Below are positions 8,766-17,565 of a stretch of DNA of 64,000 bases, in pieces. Position numbers and translations under genes: made by a program. Each line of letters starts with the position of its first letter. The first letter of the stretch is position 1. The DNA is taken from NCBI GenBank assembly GCA_023228465.1, contig JALOBC010000008.1:1-64000 (forward strand), written 5' to 3'. The notes below the pieces were generated by a model. That model was not told where the DNA came from, made no database searches, and saw nothing but the letters and a program-made list of their open reading frames with translations. The stretch comes from Dokdonella sp. (GTDB taxonomy: Bacteria > Pseudomonadota > Gammaproteobacteria > Xanthomonadales > Rhodanobacteraceae).

Positions 8766-9962
8766 TCAGAAGCGCGTGGTCCAGAGCGCCTCGAACTCGA
8801 AGCGGCCGGCCATGCTGCCGTAGTTCGTCTGCCAGGTCGGCTGCATCAGGTAGTACGGCGAACTGGCGTAGCGAGCCGCCATGCCGACGCTGGTATTGGC
8901 GCTGAAATCGCGCGACCAGCCAAACTCCAGCATGCTGTCGGCGATGCCGTCGGCAAGCGCCCGCTCCAGCAACTGCGAGGTCGGCAGCGGCTGCTGGCGC
9001 GTGGTGTAGCGCAGGTCGAACACGCCCGCCTGGCGGCTGCGCCAGGTCCAGCCGGCGCTGTAGACATCCAGATCCTGCCAGGCGAAGGCCGGGCTGGTGC
9101 TGTCGCCGAGCAGGGCAAGGAAGCGCCGCGGCAGGTTGCTGCTGGTGAACGGCGTGACGTCGCTGTACATCACGCGTTGCACGCCGATCCCGAAGCTCAG
9201 GCCAGGCGTGAACGCGTAGCTCAGTTCCGCCGAGGCGCTGGCCGGAATGTCGAAGCGCCCGGGTTCGGCGAACACGCCGCGGTAGTTGGCGAACGGGCTC
9301 ATTGCCACGCGCGACTGGTAACCCACCTTCCAGTGCCAGTTCTCGCCCAGTGCCTCACCGAACTCGATGCGTGCACCGGCGCCATAGGAGCTGCCCACTG
9401 CCCACACCGGGCGCGGTGCCCAATTGGACGACGCCGTGCCCAGCCCGAGGCTGGCAAATCGCTGGTAGGCCAGCACGCCGATCAGCTGCAGCTTGCCCTG
9501 ATCGCCGAAATCATGCGTGAGGGTGGGTGTGACCACCGTGCGCTGCAGGCCCGACTGCGGAACGCGCGTCACGCGCGCGCCGTGGTCCGGCAGTGTGCCA
9601 GGGGTATCGGACACGGCCGAGGTCGCCACCGAAACCGACAGGTTGGCGGCCGCGACCGCCTGCAGATCCAGCAGCTGCGCATGCGCAACGCGACCGGAAT
9701 AGTTGTCCAGTACGCGCGGCGCTTCCAGCGCCGCCGGGCGGAGCGCCCAGGAAAACTGTGGTGTGATGCTGGCCAGCGCGTAATCGCGCCAGCGGGTGAG
9801 CGCGGCCGAACCATCGCTGCCCACCGTCGTCGTGGCGACATGCGCGGGCAGGCCCAGCTCAGCGCCCACGGGCGCCGCTGCCAGTGCCAAAGAAAATGGG
9901 AGCGCCAGTCCTGCGCCTAGCGCTCCCATCCATCTCCCTGCGGTGATCGGTTTCCGCTGCAT
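8766..9962 (-). CDS. FadL/OmpP1-like outer-membrane beta-barrel protein
   Basis: A 398-residue protein with a signal peptide (MQRKPITAGRWMGALGAGLA... ending near residue 30) and a long series of amphipathic strands closing with an aromatic residue (WTTRF), as expected for BAM-assembled porins. Stretches such as PFANYRGVFAEPGRFDIPAS, YSDVTPFTSSN, and FAWQDLDVYSAGWTWR align by eye with FadL-type transporters of hydrophobic compounds. I chose ATG 9962 because the signal peptide begins there and a GGGG ribosome site precedes it; the frame extends 25 codons further but without a reason to use them. It lies 243 bases upstream of the nitrite reductase gene on the same strand. Cargo unknown. Confidence 0.75.
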   Translation of the reverse strand: MQRKPITAGRWMGALGAGLALPFSLALAAAPVGAELGLPAHVATTTVGSDGSAALTRWRDYALASITPQFSWALRPAALEAPRVLDNYSGRVAHAQLLDLQAVAAANLSVSVATSAVSDTPGTLPDHGARVTRVPQSGLQRTVVTPTLTHDFGDQGKLQLIGVLAYQRFASLGLGTASSNWAPRPVWAVGSSYGAGARIEFGEALGENWHWKVGYQSRVAMSPFANYRGVFAEPGRFDIPASASAELSYAFTPGLSFGIGVQRVMYSDVTPFTSSNLPRRFLALLGDSTSPAFAWQDLDVYSAGWTWRSRQAGVFDLRYTTRQQPLPTSQLLERALADGIADSMLEFGWSRDFSANTSVGMAARYASSPYYLMQPTWQTNYGSMAGRFEFEALWTTRF

Positions 9963-10170
9963 CGCCCCGTTGCCGCGGTAAATTAGGAATGTGTTGCGGC
10001 CAAGGCGGATTGTTGGCGCATGCGCAACAGATGTCAAGCCCCAGCCACCGGCTGCCTACCGTAAGCAATTGCGGAGGCAGGAAAATACTGTCCCTGCCCA
10101 TTGCATGCGCGTGTTGTGCCGGCGCAACAGCGGGTCCACGACGCAGCGCTGCGCACGGCCTGCAGGTCGC

Positions 10171-10201
10171 CGTGCCAGCCGCGCCAGCCGTGCCAGCCGT
10201 G
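10171..10201. repeat. 9-bp tandem repeat abutting the idh stop codon
   Basis: On the minus strand the unit CACGGCTGG occurs about three and a half times in a row (one copy reads CGCGGCTGG) directly after the stop codon of the isocitrate dehydrogenase gene. It is the only micro-tandem array of this kind noticed here. Possible slippage locus; no function inferred. Confidence 0.6.
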
Positions 10202-11209
10202 CTACAGCCGCGCGATGATCGCGTCGGTGAAGCCCTCGGTGGTGCCGCTGCCACCCAGGTCCGGCGTCAGACGGTCTGCGGCGAGCAGCGTGGCGCGGAT
10301 GGCGCCGCGCAGGCGCACGGCGGCTTGGTTGGCGTGCAGGTGATCGAGCATCTGCGCCGCGCCGAGCAGCAGCGCGCAGGGATTGGCGATGCCACGCCCG
10401 GCGATGTCCGGAGCCGAGCCGTGCACCGCCTCGAAGATGGCCGTCTCGGTGCCGATGTTCGCGCCCGGCACCAGGCCGAGGCCACCGACCAGGCCGGCGC
10501 ACAGGTCGGAGATGATGTCGCCGAACAGGTTGGTGGTCACCAGTACGTCGAACTGCTCGGGATCCATCACCAGCTGCATGCAACAGTTGTCGATGATGAG
10601 TTCGTTGCACGCGATGTCCGGGTATTGCGCGGCAACTTCACGCGCCACCTTCAGGAACAGCCCGGAAGTGGACTTGAGGATGTTCGCCTTGTGCACCACG
10701 GTCACCTTCTTGCGACCGGTGCGGCGGGCCAGGTCGAAGGCATAGCGCACGATGCGCTCGGAACCGCGCCGGGTGACCTTCTGGATCAGGGTGGCGGTCG
10801 CGCCGTCGTCGGAGATCTCCTGGCCTTCGCCGATATAGGCGCCTTCGGTGTTCTCGCGCACGGTGACCAGATCCACGCTTTCCGCGAACCGCGAGCGCGT
10901 GTTCGGGAAGGACACCGCCGGGCGCACGTTGGCATACAGATCGAAGTGCTTGCGCAGCTGTACGTTGATCGAGCTGAAGCCGCCACCGACGGGCGTGGTG
11001 AGTGGACTCTTGAGGGCAATCCGGTGCCGCGCGATGGCATCCAGGGTCGCCTGCGGCAGCAGTTCTCCGCAGCTCTGCTGGGCCGCCACGCCGGCCTCGA
11101 CGAAGTCGTAGTCGAAGCCGAGCTGCAGCGCGTCGAGGACGCGCAGCGTCGCGTCCATGATCTCGGGGCCGATGCCGTCGCCGCGAATGACCGCGATGGT
11201 TGTTTCCAT
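10202..11209 (-). CDS. Isocitrate dehydrogenase, NAD-type (isocitrate/isopropylmalate dehydrogenase family)
   Basis: A 335-residue protein with the family's opening VIRGDGIGPEIM, the substrate-binding RENTEGAYIGEGQ (about residue 117-130), the KSTSGLFLK region, and NLFGDIISDLCAGLVGGLGL with the metal-binding aspartates, then GANIGTETAIFEAVHGSAPDIAG. The short, eukaryote-like NAD-dependent isocitrate dehydrogenases of Xanthomonadales have this length; LeuB is ruled out because the context lacks leuCD and because the substrate loop reads S-I-N-V-Q-L-R-K (SSINVQLRKHFDLYANVRP), as in IDH. It oxidises isocitrate to 2-oxoglutarate in the TCA cycle. Stands alone; ATG 11209 has GGAG 10 bases upstream. 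Confidence 0.87.
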   Translation of the reverse strand: METTIAVIRGDGIGPEIMDATLRVLDALQLGFDYDFVEAGVAAQQSCGELLPQATLDAIARHRIALKSPLTTPVGGGFSSINVQLRKHFDLYANVRPAVSFPNTRSRFAESVDLVTVRENTEGAYIGEGQEISDDGATATLIQKVTRRGSERIVRYAFDLARRTGRKKVTVVHKANILKSTSGLFLKVAREVAAQYPDIACNELIIDNCCMQLVMDPEQFDVLVTTNLFGDIISDLCAGLVGGLGLVPGANIGTETAIFEAVHGSAPDIAGRGIANPCALLLGAAQMLDHLHANQAAVRLRGAIRATLLAADRLTPDLGGSGTTEGFTDAIIARL

Positions 11210-11390
11210 GGGGGGATTACTCCGCCGGACACGGGTTGCGGCCCGCGCCGGTTGCAGTGTTTCAAGGGACGCTGCCGGCGCCGTTCCGGCGAAATCCTGC
11301 AGGTGCGGGGCAGCCGGGCGGTGCCGCGAGCAACCGCAGCGTGCGGGCGGGCAGCTTGCCCACGATCGCGAGGGCGCGCATTATCAGCGA

Positions 11391-12509
11391 ATGAGTATCC
11401 TGCATTCAACACGGGACGGCCTGCTGCGCGGGTTCGCCGCCATGCTGGCCCTGGGTCTGGCCAGCGGCGCGCCACCGGCAGCGGCAGCGGTATGGCCGAC
11501 GGTCGCCCTGCGGCTTGCGCCAGCCGCCGGCGCTTCGCAACCGGCCACGCAACTCGTGGTGTTCGGTCACGCGCCGCTGCATTGCGCACCGACCCTGGGT
11601 CCGATCAACACCGACGGCACGCTGCTCGACATCGAACTGGACATGCCGCAGACCGGCTGCGATACCCGCCGGCATGCCGGTTTCACCCTGACGACGAGCC
11701 CGCCCGTGATCATCGGCCCGGACCTGCGAGCGGACCCGGTGCTGCGCGTGCGGGTGTATGCGCGCAGCGCGGGCAGCACCGAACTGGTCGCCTTCCGCCT
11801 GCTCGATACCCGGCCGCAAGCGGCCGCACCGGTGCCGGAGAACGGTTTCTGGTGGTCCGGCTCCCAGCAGGATGGCGGGCCGGCTTCACCGGGCATGGGC
11901 GTGGGCATCGAATGGCAGGCAGGCCAGCTCGCCGCCAACCTGTTCGGCTTCGACGACATGGGCGCGCCGAGCTGGTCCTTCGGCAGCACGCGCCTGCAGG
12001 GCCGCGTCGCCAGCATCCCGTTGGTGCAACTGGCCAACGGCGATCCGCCGTTCGCGCCGCTGGGCCTGCAGCCGGAAGCAGATGCGGGGCCACGGCTGGA
12101 GATCGAATTCCTGTCGCCCGTGAGCGCGCGCGCCTGGCTGGTGCGTCATGTGCAGGGGCGTGACGTGGAGATGCGCGCACTGAGCCTCACGCGCAGTCGC
12201 TTCGCCTCCGGGCCGGCTGCCGATACCTGGAGCGGGCAATGGGTGCTGGTACCGGACGAAGGCGGTCCGGCCAGCGTGTTCGAGTTCAGCGAACCGAGCA
12301 GCCGCGACGCCGCGTCCTTCCATCTCACGGACACGGCCAGCGACGCCAGCCTCGACTGCCATCTGGCGGCCGCGGATGGCCAGCCCGACCTGTGCGCACT
12401 GTCGGTGGGGACGACGCCGCTGGCCGACTTCGACGAAGTGGGCCTGGACCACCTCGTCGGCCGCGACCCGCTGGGGCGCCGCGTGCGCCTGGTGCGTGTG
12501 CCGCGCTGA
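11391..12509 (+). CDS. Secreted protein of unknown function
   Basis: A 372-residue protein with an N-terminal signal peptide (MSILHSTRDGLLRGFAAMLALGLASG...AAA, cleavage near residue 33). The rest is predicted mainly beta, low in charge, with cysteine pairs (C-x10-C-like spacing around residues 64 and 85, and two near the C-terminus). Two halves look like an Ig-like first part and a second part with repeated FWWSGSQQDGG / GQWVLVPDEGG sequences typical of Xanthomonadales exported hypotheticals that share W-G-P beta motifs. No catalytic motif recognised. ATG 11391 was preferred because the signal peptide starts there. It is divergent from idh by 181 bases. Confidence 0.65.
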   Translation: MSILHSTRDGLLRGFAAMLALGLASGAPPAAAAVWPTVALRLAPAAGASQPATQLVVFGHAPLHCAPTLGPINTDGTLLDIELDMPQTGCDTRRHAGFTLTTSPPVIIGPDLRADPVLRVRVYARSAGSTELVAFRLLDTRPQAAAPVPENGFWWSGSQQDGGPASPGMGVGIEWQAGQLAANLFGFDDMGAPSWSFGSTRLQGRVASIPLVQLANGDPPFAPLGLQPEADAGPRLEIEFLSPVSARAWLVRHVQGRDVEMRALSLTRSRFASGPAADTWSGQWVLVPDEGGPASVFEFSEPSSRDAASFHLTDTASDASLDCHLAAADGQPDLCALSVGTTPLADFDEVGLDHLVGRDPLGRRVRLVRVPR

Positions 12510-12521
12510 GGCTGGCCGGCG

Positions 12522-12785
12522 CTAGCTCACCGCGGCAGCCAGTTCCTGCAGGCGCCCTTCGCGGTCGGCGGCGATCAGGTCGTCGAAGCCGCCGATGTGG
12601 ATCTCGTTGATGAAGATCTGCGGCACGCTGCGTCGCCCGGCGCTGCGCGACAGCATTTCCTCGCGCCGCCTGGGGTCGAGATCGATGCGGAACTCCTCGT
12701 ATTCCCAGCCCTTGCGCGCGATGAACTGCTTGGCCGCGACGCAATAGGGGCAACTGGCGGAGGTATAGATGCGGAATCGGTTCAT
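12522..12785 (-). CDS. grxC: Glutaredoxin 3
   Basis: An 87-residue dithiol glutaredoxin. The redox motif CPYC sits at about residues 11-14 (IYTSASCPYCVAAKQFI), followed by RRSVPQIFINEIHIGGFDDL, which supplies the cis-proline and glutathione-binding GG. It reduces disulfides and glutathionylated proteins with glutathione in the cytosol. ATG 12785 gives a family-length protein; the longer frame to 12842 adds 19 unrelated residues. Convergent with the secreted protein at 11391 (stops 12 bases apart) and divergent from bepA. Confidence 0.93.
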   Translation of the reverse strand: MNRFRIYTSASCPYCVAAKQFIARKGWEYEEFRIDLDPRRREEMLSRSAGRRSVPQIFINEIHIGGFDDLIAADREGRLQELAAAVS

Positions 12786-12918
12786 GGCCAGTCCGGCATA
12801 ATGACTGGCGCCTAGAGTGCGGTCGGGCGCCGCCACATGCAAGTCGCCGGGGCAGCGGGGCCGGGGAACACGGCGCCCCTGTGGTTGTCAACTGTCTGCA
12901 CCCCCATCCGGATCACCG

Positions 12919-14550
12919 ATGTCCATCACTCGAGCCCTGCCCGTCGTCGTCCTCGCCTGTGCGGCAACGCTCGCGGGCGCGCGCGATCCGGACGTGAAGC
13001 TGCCGGACATCGGCAGTTCGGCCGCCGCACTGGCCACCTCGCAGGAGCTGCGCGACTATGGCGCGGCGATGCTGCACCAGCTGCGTGCGCACGAACTGGT
13101 GCTCGACGATCCGCTGCTGGATGACTACATCAAGGCGCTTGGCTATCGGCTGGTCGCCGCCAGCGATCGGCCCGACCTGGGCTACACCTTCTTCATCATG
13201 CGCAGCGAGGACATCAATGCCTTCGCCGCGCCGGGCGGCTACGTCGCGGTGAATGCCGGCCTGATCACCGCCATGCAGTCAGAAGACGAGCTGGCCGGCG
13301 TGATGGCCCACGAGATCTCGCACGTCCAGCAGCAGCACATCCTGCGCGGCTTCGAGGACCAGCAGAAGATGTCCATCCCGATCATGCTCGGCATGCTCGG
13401 CGTGATGATCGCCTCGGCCGGACGCGGCGACGATGCCGCACCGGCCGCGCTGGTTGCCGGCACCTCGCTCATGCAGCAGCGCCAGATCAACTTCACGCGC
13501 GGCGAAGAAGCCGAAGCCGACCGCGTCGGCATCCAGATCCTGGCGCGTGCCGGCTTCGATCCGAACGCCATGGCCGGCGCCTTCCAGGCCCTGCAACGGG
13601 TAATGCGCGTCAATGGCGTGGACGTTCCGGAGTTCCTGCTCACCCACCCGCTGGACACGCGCCGCATCGCCGAATCGCGGGCGCGTGCGGCGCAGCTCGG
13701 CTGCCCGGGCACGCCGCAGCTGGCCACGCGCAGCGCAGCACCGATGGCGAGCCGCGGCGGCACGCTCGATCTCAGCCTGCCCGAGCAGGACAGCGCGGCG
13801 GCGAACAGCATCAGGCCGCCAGGTTCGGCGCGCGCCGATGCCTGCGCACCGCGCCGCGACGACAAGGGCTATTTCGACCTCATGCGCGAGCGTGTGCGCG
13901 TGCTCAGTGCCGGTTCGGCACCGGCGATCCGCGGCTATTACGCCGACAACCTGCGCAATGACCCGAGCTTCGATACGCCAGCCAACCGCTATGGCTACGC
14001 GCTGGCCCTGCTGCGCACCCACCAGCCGCAGACCGCCGTCGAGCAACTGGAGCCACTGGCCACCACGCGACCCGATTCGGTGGCCCTGCGCCTGGCACTG
14101 GCGCGCGCGCGCGACCGCGCCGGCGAGCGCAAGGCGGCCCTTGCTGCCTATGAACAGCTCAACCTGGACTTCCCCGGCAATCGCGCCGTGGTACTCGACT
14201 ACGCCGAAGTGCTGCTCACCCAGGGCAATGAGGCCGATGCGCGGCGCGCACTCGACCTCCTGCGGCCCCAGCTCGACCGCCACGCCGACGATCCGGACCT
14301 GCAGGCGAGCTTTGGCCGCGCCAGCCAACTGGCCGGCGACAGCGTGCGGGCCGCCGAAGCCTATGCCGAAGCCGCCTGGCTGAACGGGCATGCCGAGGAT
14401 GCCCTCAGCCAGTTGAAGGCATTGTCAAGGCGCGAAGACCTCAGCTATTACCAGCGCAGCCGCATCGATGCGCGCATCACCCTGCTGACCGCCACGGTAC
14501 TGGAGCAGCGCAAGCGCGGCGAGCAGGTTGAACGCAGGGATTGGCAGTGA
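12919..14550 (+). CDS. bepA: BepA-like periplasmic M48 metalloprotease / chaperone with TPR domain
   Basis: A 543-residue exported protein: signal peptide (MSITRALPVVVLACAATLAGA), then an M48 peptidase domain with the zinc motif HEISH near residue 133 and the third ligand in RGEEAEADRVG near residue 195, then tetratricopeptide-like helices from about residue 310 to the end (ADNLRNDPS..., ALARARDRAGERKAALAAYEQL). BepA assists folding and quality control of LptD and BamA in the outer membrane. ATG 12919 was chosen because it begins the signal peptide. Downstream neighbour pilZ is convergent, with 12 bases between stops. Confidence 0.92.
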   Translation: MSITRALPVVVLACAATLAGARDPDVKLPDIGSSAAALATSQELRDYGAAMLHQLRAHELVLDDPLLDDYIKALGYRLVAASDRPDLGYTFFIMRSEDINAFAAPGGYVAVNAGLITAMQSEDELAGVMAHEISHVQQQHILRGFEDQQKMSIPIMLGMLGVMIASAGRGDDAAPAALVAGTSLMQQRQINFTRGEEAEADRVGIQILARAGFDPNAMAGAFQALQRVMRVNGVDVPEFLLTHPLDTRRIAESRARAAQLGCPGTPQLATRSAAPMASRGGTLDLSLPEQDSAAANSIRPPGSARADACAPRRDDKGYFDLMRERVRVLSAGSAPAIRGYYADNLRNDPSFDTPANRYGYALALLRTHQPQTAVEQLEPLATTRPDSVALRLALARARDRAGERKAALAAYEQLNLDFPGNRAVVLDYAEVLLTQGNEADARRALDLLRPQLDRHADDPDLQASFGRASQLAGDSVRAAEAYAEAAWLNGHAEDALSQLKALSRREDLSYYQRSRIDARITLLTATVLEQRKRGEQVERRDWQ

Positions 14551-14562
14551 CGGCCCTGCATT

Positions 14563-14919
14563 TCACATGGTATGCGTGGGGCGTTCCTGGGTAAGGATGC
14601 CGGCGAGGATGGATTCGATCCGCGTGCGCACGGTTTCGCCGTCCGATGAATCGCTGAACTGCACGCCAATGCCGGCCAGGCGGTTGCCCTGCGCGCCGGG
14701 CGGAGTCACCCAGACCACCTTGCCGGCCACCGGCAGGCGATCCTTCTCCTCCATCAGCGTCAGCAGGATGAAGACCTCGTCACCCAGGCTGTAGGGTTTG
14801 GCGGTCGGCACGAACAGCCCACCGCCGCGCACGAAGGGCATGTAGGCGTTGAACAGCGCACCCTTGTCCTTGATTGCCAGTGTCAGGATGCCCTGCCGCG
14901 GCGTCATTGCAGAAACCAT
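14563..14919 (-). CDS. pilZ: Type IV pilus assembly protein PilZ
   Basis: A 118-residue PilZ-domain protein closely resembling the founding PilZ of type IV pili: GILTLAIKDKGALFNAYMPF, GGLFVPTAKPYSLGDEVF, LPVAGKVVWVTPPGAQGN and the C-terminus QERPTHTM. It lacks the RxxxR and (D/N)xSxxG c-di-GMP motifs, as does the founding protein, which works by contacting the PilB ATPase/FimX rather than by binding the nucleotide. The start ATG 14919 overlaps the holB stop by one base (TGATG), so translation is coupled. The holB-pilZ adjacency is conserved in pseudomonads and xanthomonads. Confidence 0.95.
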   Translation of the reverse strand: MVSAMTPRQGILTLAIKDKGALFNAYMPFVRGGGLFVPTAKPYSLGDEVFILLTLMEEKDRLPVAGKVVWVTPPGAQGNRLAGIGVQFSDSSDGETVRTRIESILAGILTQERPTHTM

Positions 14920-15896
14920 CAGACCCCCCGCGTTCCCGCGTCGGTGCGCGGCCACGCGCGCAATACCTTCAACAGCACGAGTTCCGTGCGCAGCGTGGTC
15001 GTCAGCAAGGCGCGTGCACGGTTGGCGTCACTGAACCACGCTGCTAGCTTCGGGATTTCCCCGCGCGCGGTCAAGCCGAATCGTCCCGGCTCACCGGCGG
15101 CCAGGCGGCGCGCCTCCTCCAACGCCAGGGCGGCGGCAAACCACAAGCGCAGCTCGGGGCGGTCGCCAGCCCAGCGTTCGGCAAGTTCGGCGCACGTGCG
15201 CCGCCCGCTCGCCAGCGCCGCCAGGTCATCCAGGCAGCCCTGGCGCGCAGCCAGCGCATCCTCGCCAACCCAGGCCAGCGCCCGCCCGGGATTGCCCAGG
15301 CTGGCCGCCAGCGCCTCGTGCGCGCGCGGGCCGGCAAGACCCTGCGCTTCCAACCACGCCAGCGCCTCGGCGGGCGACGGTTCGGGCACCTCGATGCGCC
15401 GGCACCGGCTGCGTATCGTCGCCGGCAGGCGGCTGGCATCATCGGCCACCAGCACGAGCAGCGTATGCGCTGCCGGCTCCTCCAGCGTCTTCAGCAGCGC
15501 GTTGGCCGCATTCACGTTCATGCGGTCGGCCGGATCGATCAAGGCGATCTGCAGGCCACCGAACTGGCTCGACAGGGCGAGTCGCTGGCCGAGCACGCGC
15601 AGCTGATCGACCGTGATCTCGGTGCGCGGCTTGCCATCGTCACGCAGCTCGATGCCGACCCGCACCAGGTCGGGATGCGAGCCGGCCGCCACCAGCGTGC
15701 AGGCACGGCACCGGCCACAGGCGAACCCGTCGGGTGAGCGCGCCGTGCACAGTGCCGCGCGGGCCAGCGCCTCGACCAGCGCGCGCTTGCCCAGGCCTGC
15801 CGGCGCGGCCGCCAGCAGGGCATGATGGAGCTGGCGTTGCGCCAGCGCACGGCCAAGCGCGGGCCACACCGGCGCGAGCCAGGACGGCAGCGTCAC
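14919..15896 (-). CDS. holB: DNA polymerase III subunit delta prime
   Basis: A 325-residue clamp-loader subunit: AAPAGLGKRALVEALA near residue 30 (relaxed P-loop), a zinc module with four cysteines (C-x8-C-x2-C-x2-C in CTARSPDGFACGRCRAC), RMNVNAANALLKTLEEP and the sensor region TIRSRCRRIEV. It is part of the complex that loads the beta sliding clamp. Start GTG 15896 overlaps the tmk stop in a GTGA arrangement, and the family N-terminus (PSWLAPVWPAL) begins just after it. Fifth gene of the overlapped pabB-pabC-mltG-tmk-holB-pilZ operon. Confidence 0.94.
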   Translation of the reverse strand: MTLPSWLAPVWPALGRALAQRQLHHALLAAAPAGLGKRALVEALARAALCTARSPDGFACGRCRACTLVAAGSHPDLVRVGIELRDDGKPRTEITVDQLRVLGQRLALSSQFGGLQIALIDPADRMNVNAANALLKTLEEPAAHTLLVLVADDASRLPATIRSRCRRIEVPEPSPAEALAWLEAQGLAGPRAHEALAASLGNPGRALAWVGEDALAARQGCLDDLAALASGRRTCAELAERWAGDRPELRLWFAAALALEEARRLAAGEPGRFGLTARGEIPKLAAWFSDANRARALLTTTLRTELVLLKVLRAWPRTDAGTRGV

Positions 15897-16528
15897 GGCC
15901 GTTTCTCCAGTCCAGCGAGCCACGCGTCCACGGCCGCCGTCGCCGCCGCGCGCACGACCTCGACCGGCTGGCTGGCATCGATCACGCGGAAGCGCCCGGG
16001 GGCGGCGGCGGCGCGCGCCCGGTAGGCGGCGCGCACGCGGTCGAAGAAGTCCAGGTTCTCGCGCTCGATCCGATCGGCCTCGCCGCGCTTGCCGGCGCGC
16101 GCCAGGCCCTGCGCCGGGGGCAGGTCCAGCAGCAAGGTGAGATCGGGCACGCGCGGCGCAACCCAGCGTTCCAGGGCGGCGATGCGTTCTTCCGGCTGGC
16201 GCCGGCCACCCCCCTGATAGGCATAGCTGGCATCGGTATAGCGGTCCGACAATACCCAGCGGCCGGCAGCCAGTGCCGGCTCGATGACTTCGCGCACATG
16301 CTGGGCGCGCGCGGCGAACATCAGCAGCAGTTCGCTTTCGGCGCATACCCGCCCACGGGCAGGATCGAGCACCAGTGCACGCAGCGCTTCGCCGAGCGCC
16401 GTGCCACCGGGCTCACGCGTGGCGACGACCTGGATGCCACTCGCTGCAAGGCATTCGCGCACGGCCTCCAGCACCGTGCTCTTGCCCGCGCCTTCGCCAC
16501 CCTCCAGCGTGACCAGGCGACCACTCAC
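15893..16528 (-). CDS. tmk: Thymidylate kinase
   Basis: A 211-residue dTMP kinase. Walker A EGGEGAGKST is at residues 9-18; the REPGGT and SDRYTDASYAYQGGGR (DRY) motifs and a LID region with basic residues (RAGKRGEADRIE) follow. It phosphorylates dTMP to dTDP for DNA synthesis. Its ATG overlaps the mltG stop by four bases (ATGA), and its own stop overlaps holB, so it sits mid-operon under translational coupling. Confidence 0.96.
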   Translation of the reverse strand: MSGRLVTLEGGEGAGKSTVLEAVRECLAASGIQVVATREPGGTALGEALRALVLDPARGRVCAESELLLMFAARAQHVREVIEPALAAGRWVLSDRYTDASYAYQGGGRRQPEERIAALERWVAPRVPDLTLLLDLPPAQGLARAGKRGEADRIERENLDFFDRVRAAYRARAAAAPGRFRVIDASQPVEVVRAAATAAVDAWLAGLEKRP

Positions 16529-17565
16529 CGGCCACCCCGCAACTGATACTTGCGCACCGCGCGATTGTGTTCGGCCAGGGTGGCCGAGAACGCGTGACTG
16601 CCGTCGCCACGGGCGACGAAGTACAGCGCGTCGCCCGGCGCCGGGTGCATCACTGCTTCGAGCGCAGGCTTGCCCGGCAAGGCGATCGGCGTGGGCGGCA
16701 GGCCGTCGCGCGTATAGGTGTTCCAGGGCGTGTCCGTTTCCAGGTCGCGCCGGCGGATGTTGCCATCGTAGGCGTCGCCGATGCCGTAGATCACGGTGGG
16801 GTCGGTCTGCAGGCGCATGCCGAACTTGAGCCGACGCAGGAACACGCCGGCGATCAGCGGCCGTTCGGCCGGCACGCCGGTTTCCTTCTCGACGATGGAC
16901 GCGAGGATCAGCGCCTCGTAGGGCGAGGCCAGCGTCACCGCGGGTGCGCGTCTGGCCCAGGCGGCCTCCAGGGTCTTGCGCATGGCCTGGTGGGCGCGCT
17001 CGAGCACGTCGAAATCCGCTTCTCCCTTCACCCAGGCATAGGTTTCCGGCAGGAACCAGCCTTCCGGATGACCGTCCGCGATGCCCAGCCGTTCGGCGAT
17101 GGCCGTGTCGGACTGGCCCGGCAGGGTCTGCTGCAGTCCTGCTTCGGCGGCCAGCGCGACGCGCAACTGGCGGAAAGTCCAGCCATCGACGATCGTGAAG
17201 CGGTGCTGCACCACTTCACCCGCCGCCAGGCGGCGCAGGAACTCGCGTGGGGTGAGCCCGGGCGCGAGCGCGTATTCGCCGGCGTGCAGGCGTCCGGTCA
17301 CGCCCATTTCCTCGGCCAGCACCCGCCAGTACAGCGGCGCGGCGCGGGTCAACTGCGCGCGGCGCAACTCGCGCACGATGCCCTTGAAGGTGAGGCCGCG
17401 GGGAATGTCGATCGACGCGTGCGTACCCACCGCCAGCGGCGTGTTCGTGAAGCGCTGGTAGTCGCGCCAGGCCCAGCCTGCGGCGATGCCCAGCGCCAGC
17501 ACGGCCAGCACCAGCAGCGCGCCCCAGCGGGTGCGTCCGTGCGGCAGCGACACCGGCCGCGTCAC
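16525..17565 (-). CDS. mltG: Endolytic murein transglycosylase MltG
   Basis: A 346-residue protein with one N-terminal membrane helix (about residues 13-32) followed by a LysM-like region and the YceG/MltG domain. The catalytic glutamate lies in ILASIVEKETGVP near residue 220, with RLQTDPTVIYG and NTYTRDGLPPTPIALPG downstream as in the family. It cuts nascent glycan strands at the inner membrane and limits their length. The pabC-mltG-tmk-holB order is conserved in many gammaproteobacteria. Both ends overlap neighbours by four bases. Confidence 0.95.
   Translation of the reverse strand: MTRPVSLPHGRTRWGALLVLAVLALGIAAGWAWRDYQRFTNTPLAVGTHASIDIPRGLTFKGIVRELRRAQLTRAAPLYWRVLAEEMGVTGRLHAGEYALAPGLTPREFLRRLAAGEVVQHRFTIVDGWTFRQLRVALAAEAGLQQTLPGQSDTAIAERLGIADGHPEGWFLPETYAWVKGEADFDVLERAHQAMRKTLEAAWARRAPAVTLASPYEALILASIVEKETGVPAERPLIAGVFLRRLKFGMRLQTDPTVIYGIGDAYDGNIRRRDLETDTPWNTYTRDGLPPTPIALPGKPALEAVMHPAPGDALYFVARGDGSHAFSATLAEHNRAVRKYQLRGGR

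Noticed and set aside
5556..9920. A plus-strand open frame of over 1,400 codons covering suhB, the nitrite reductase and the porin genes
   Set aside because: It runs antisense or out of frame to genes with clear motifs; long stop-free shadows are expected at this GC content, and its translation is low-complexity Arg/Ala/Gly/His.
10202..11209. 3-isopropylmalate dehydrogenase (leuB)
   Set aside because: No leuA/leuC/leuD neighbours, and the substrate-loop residues read as in isocitrate dehydrogenase.
9989..12163. Plus-strand 700-codon frame antisense to isocitrate dehydrogenase
   Set aside because: Shadow of a well-supported gene, with no recognisable domain in its translation.
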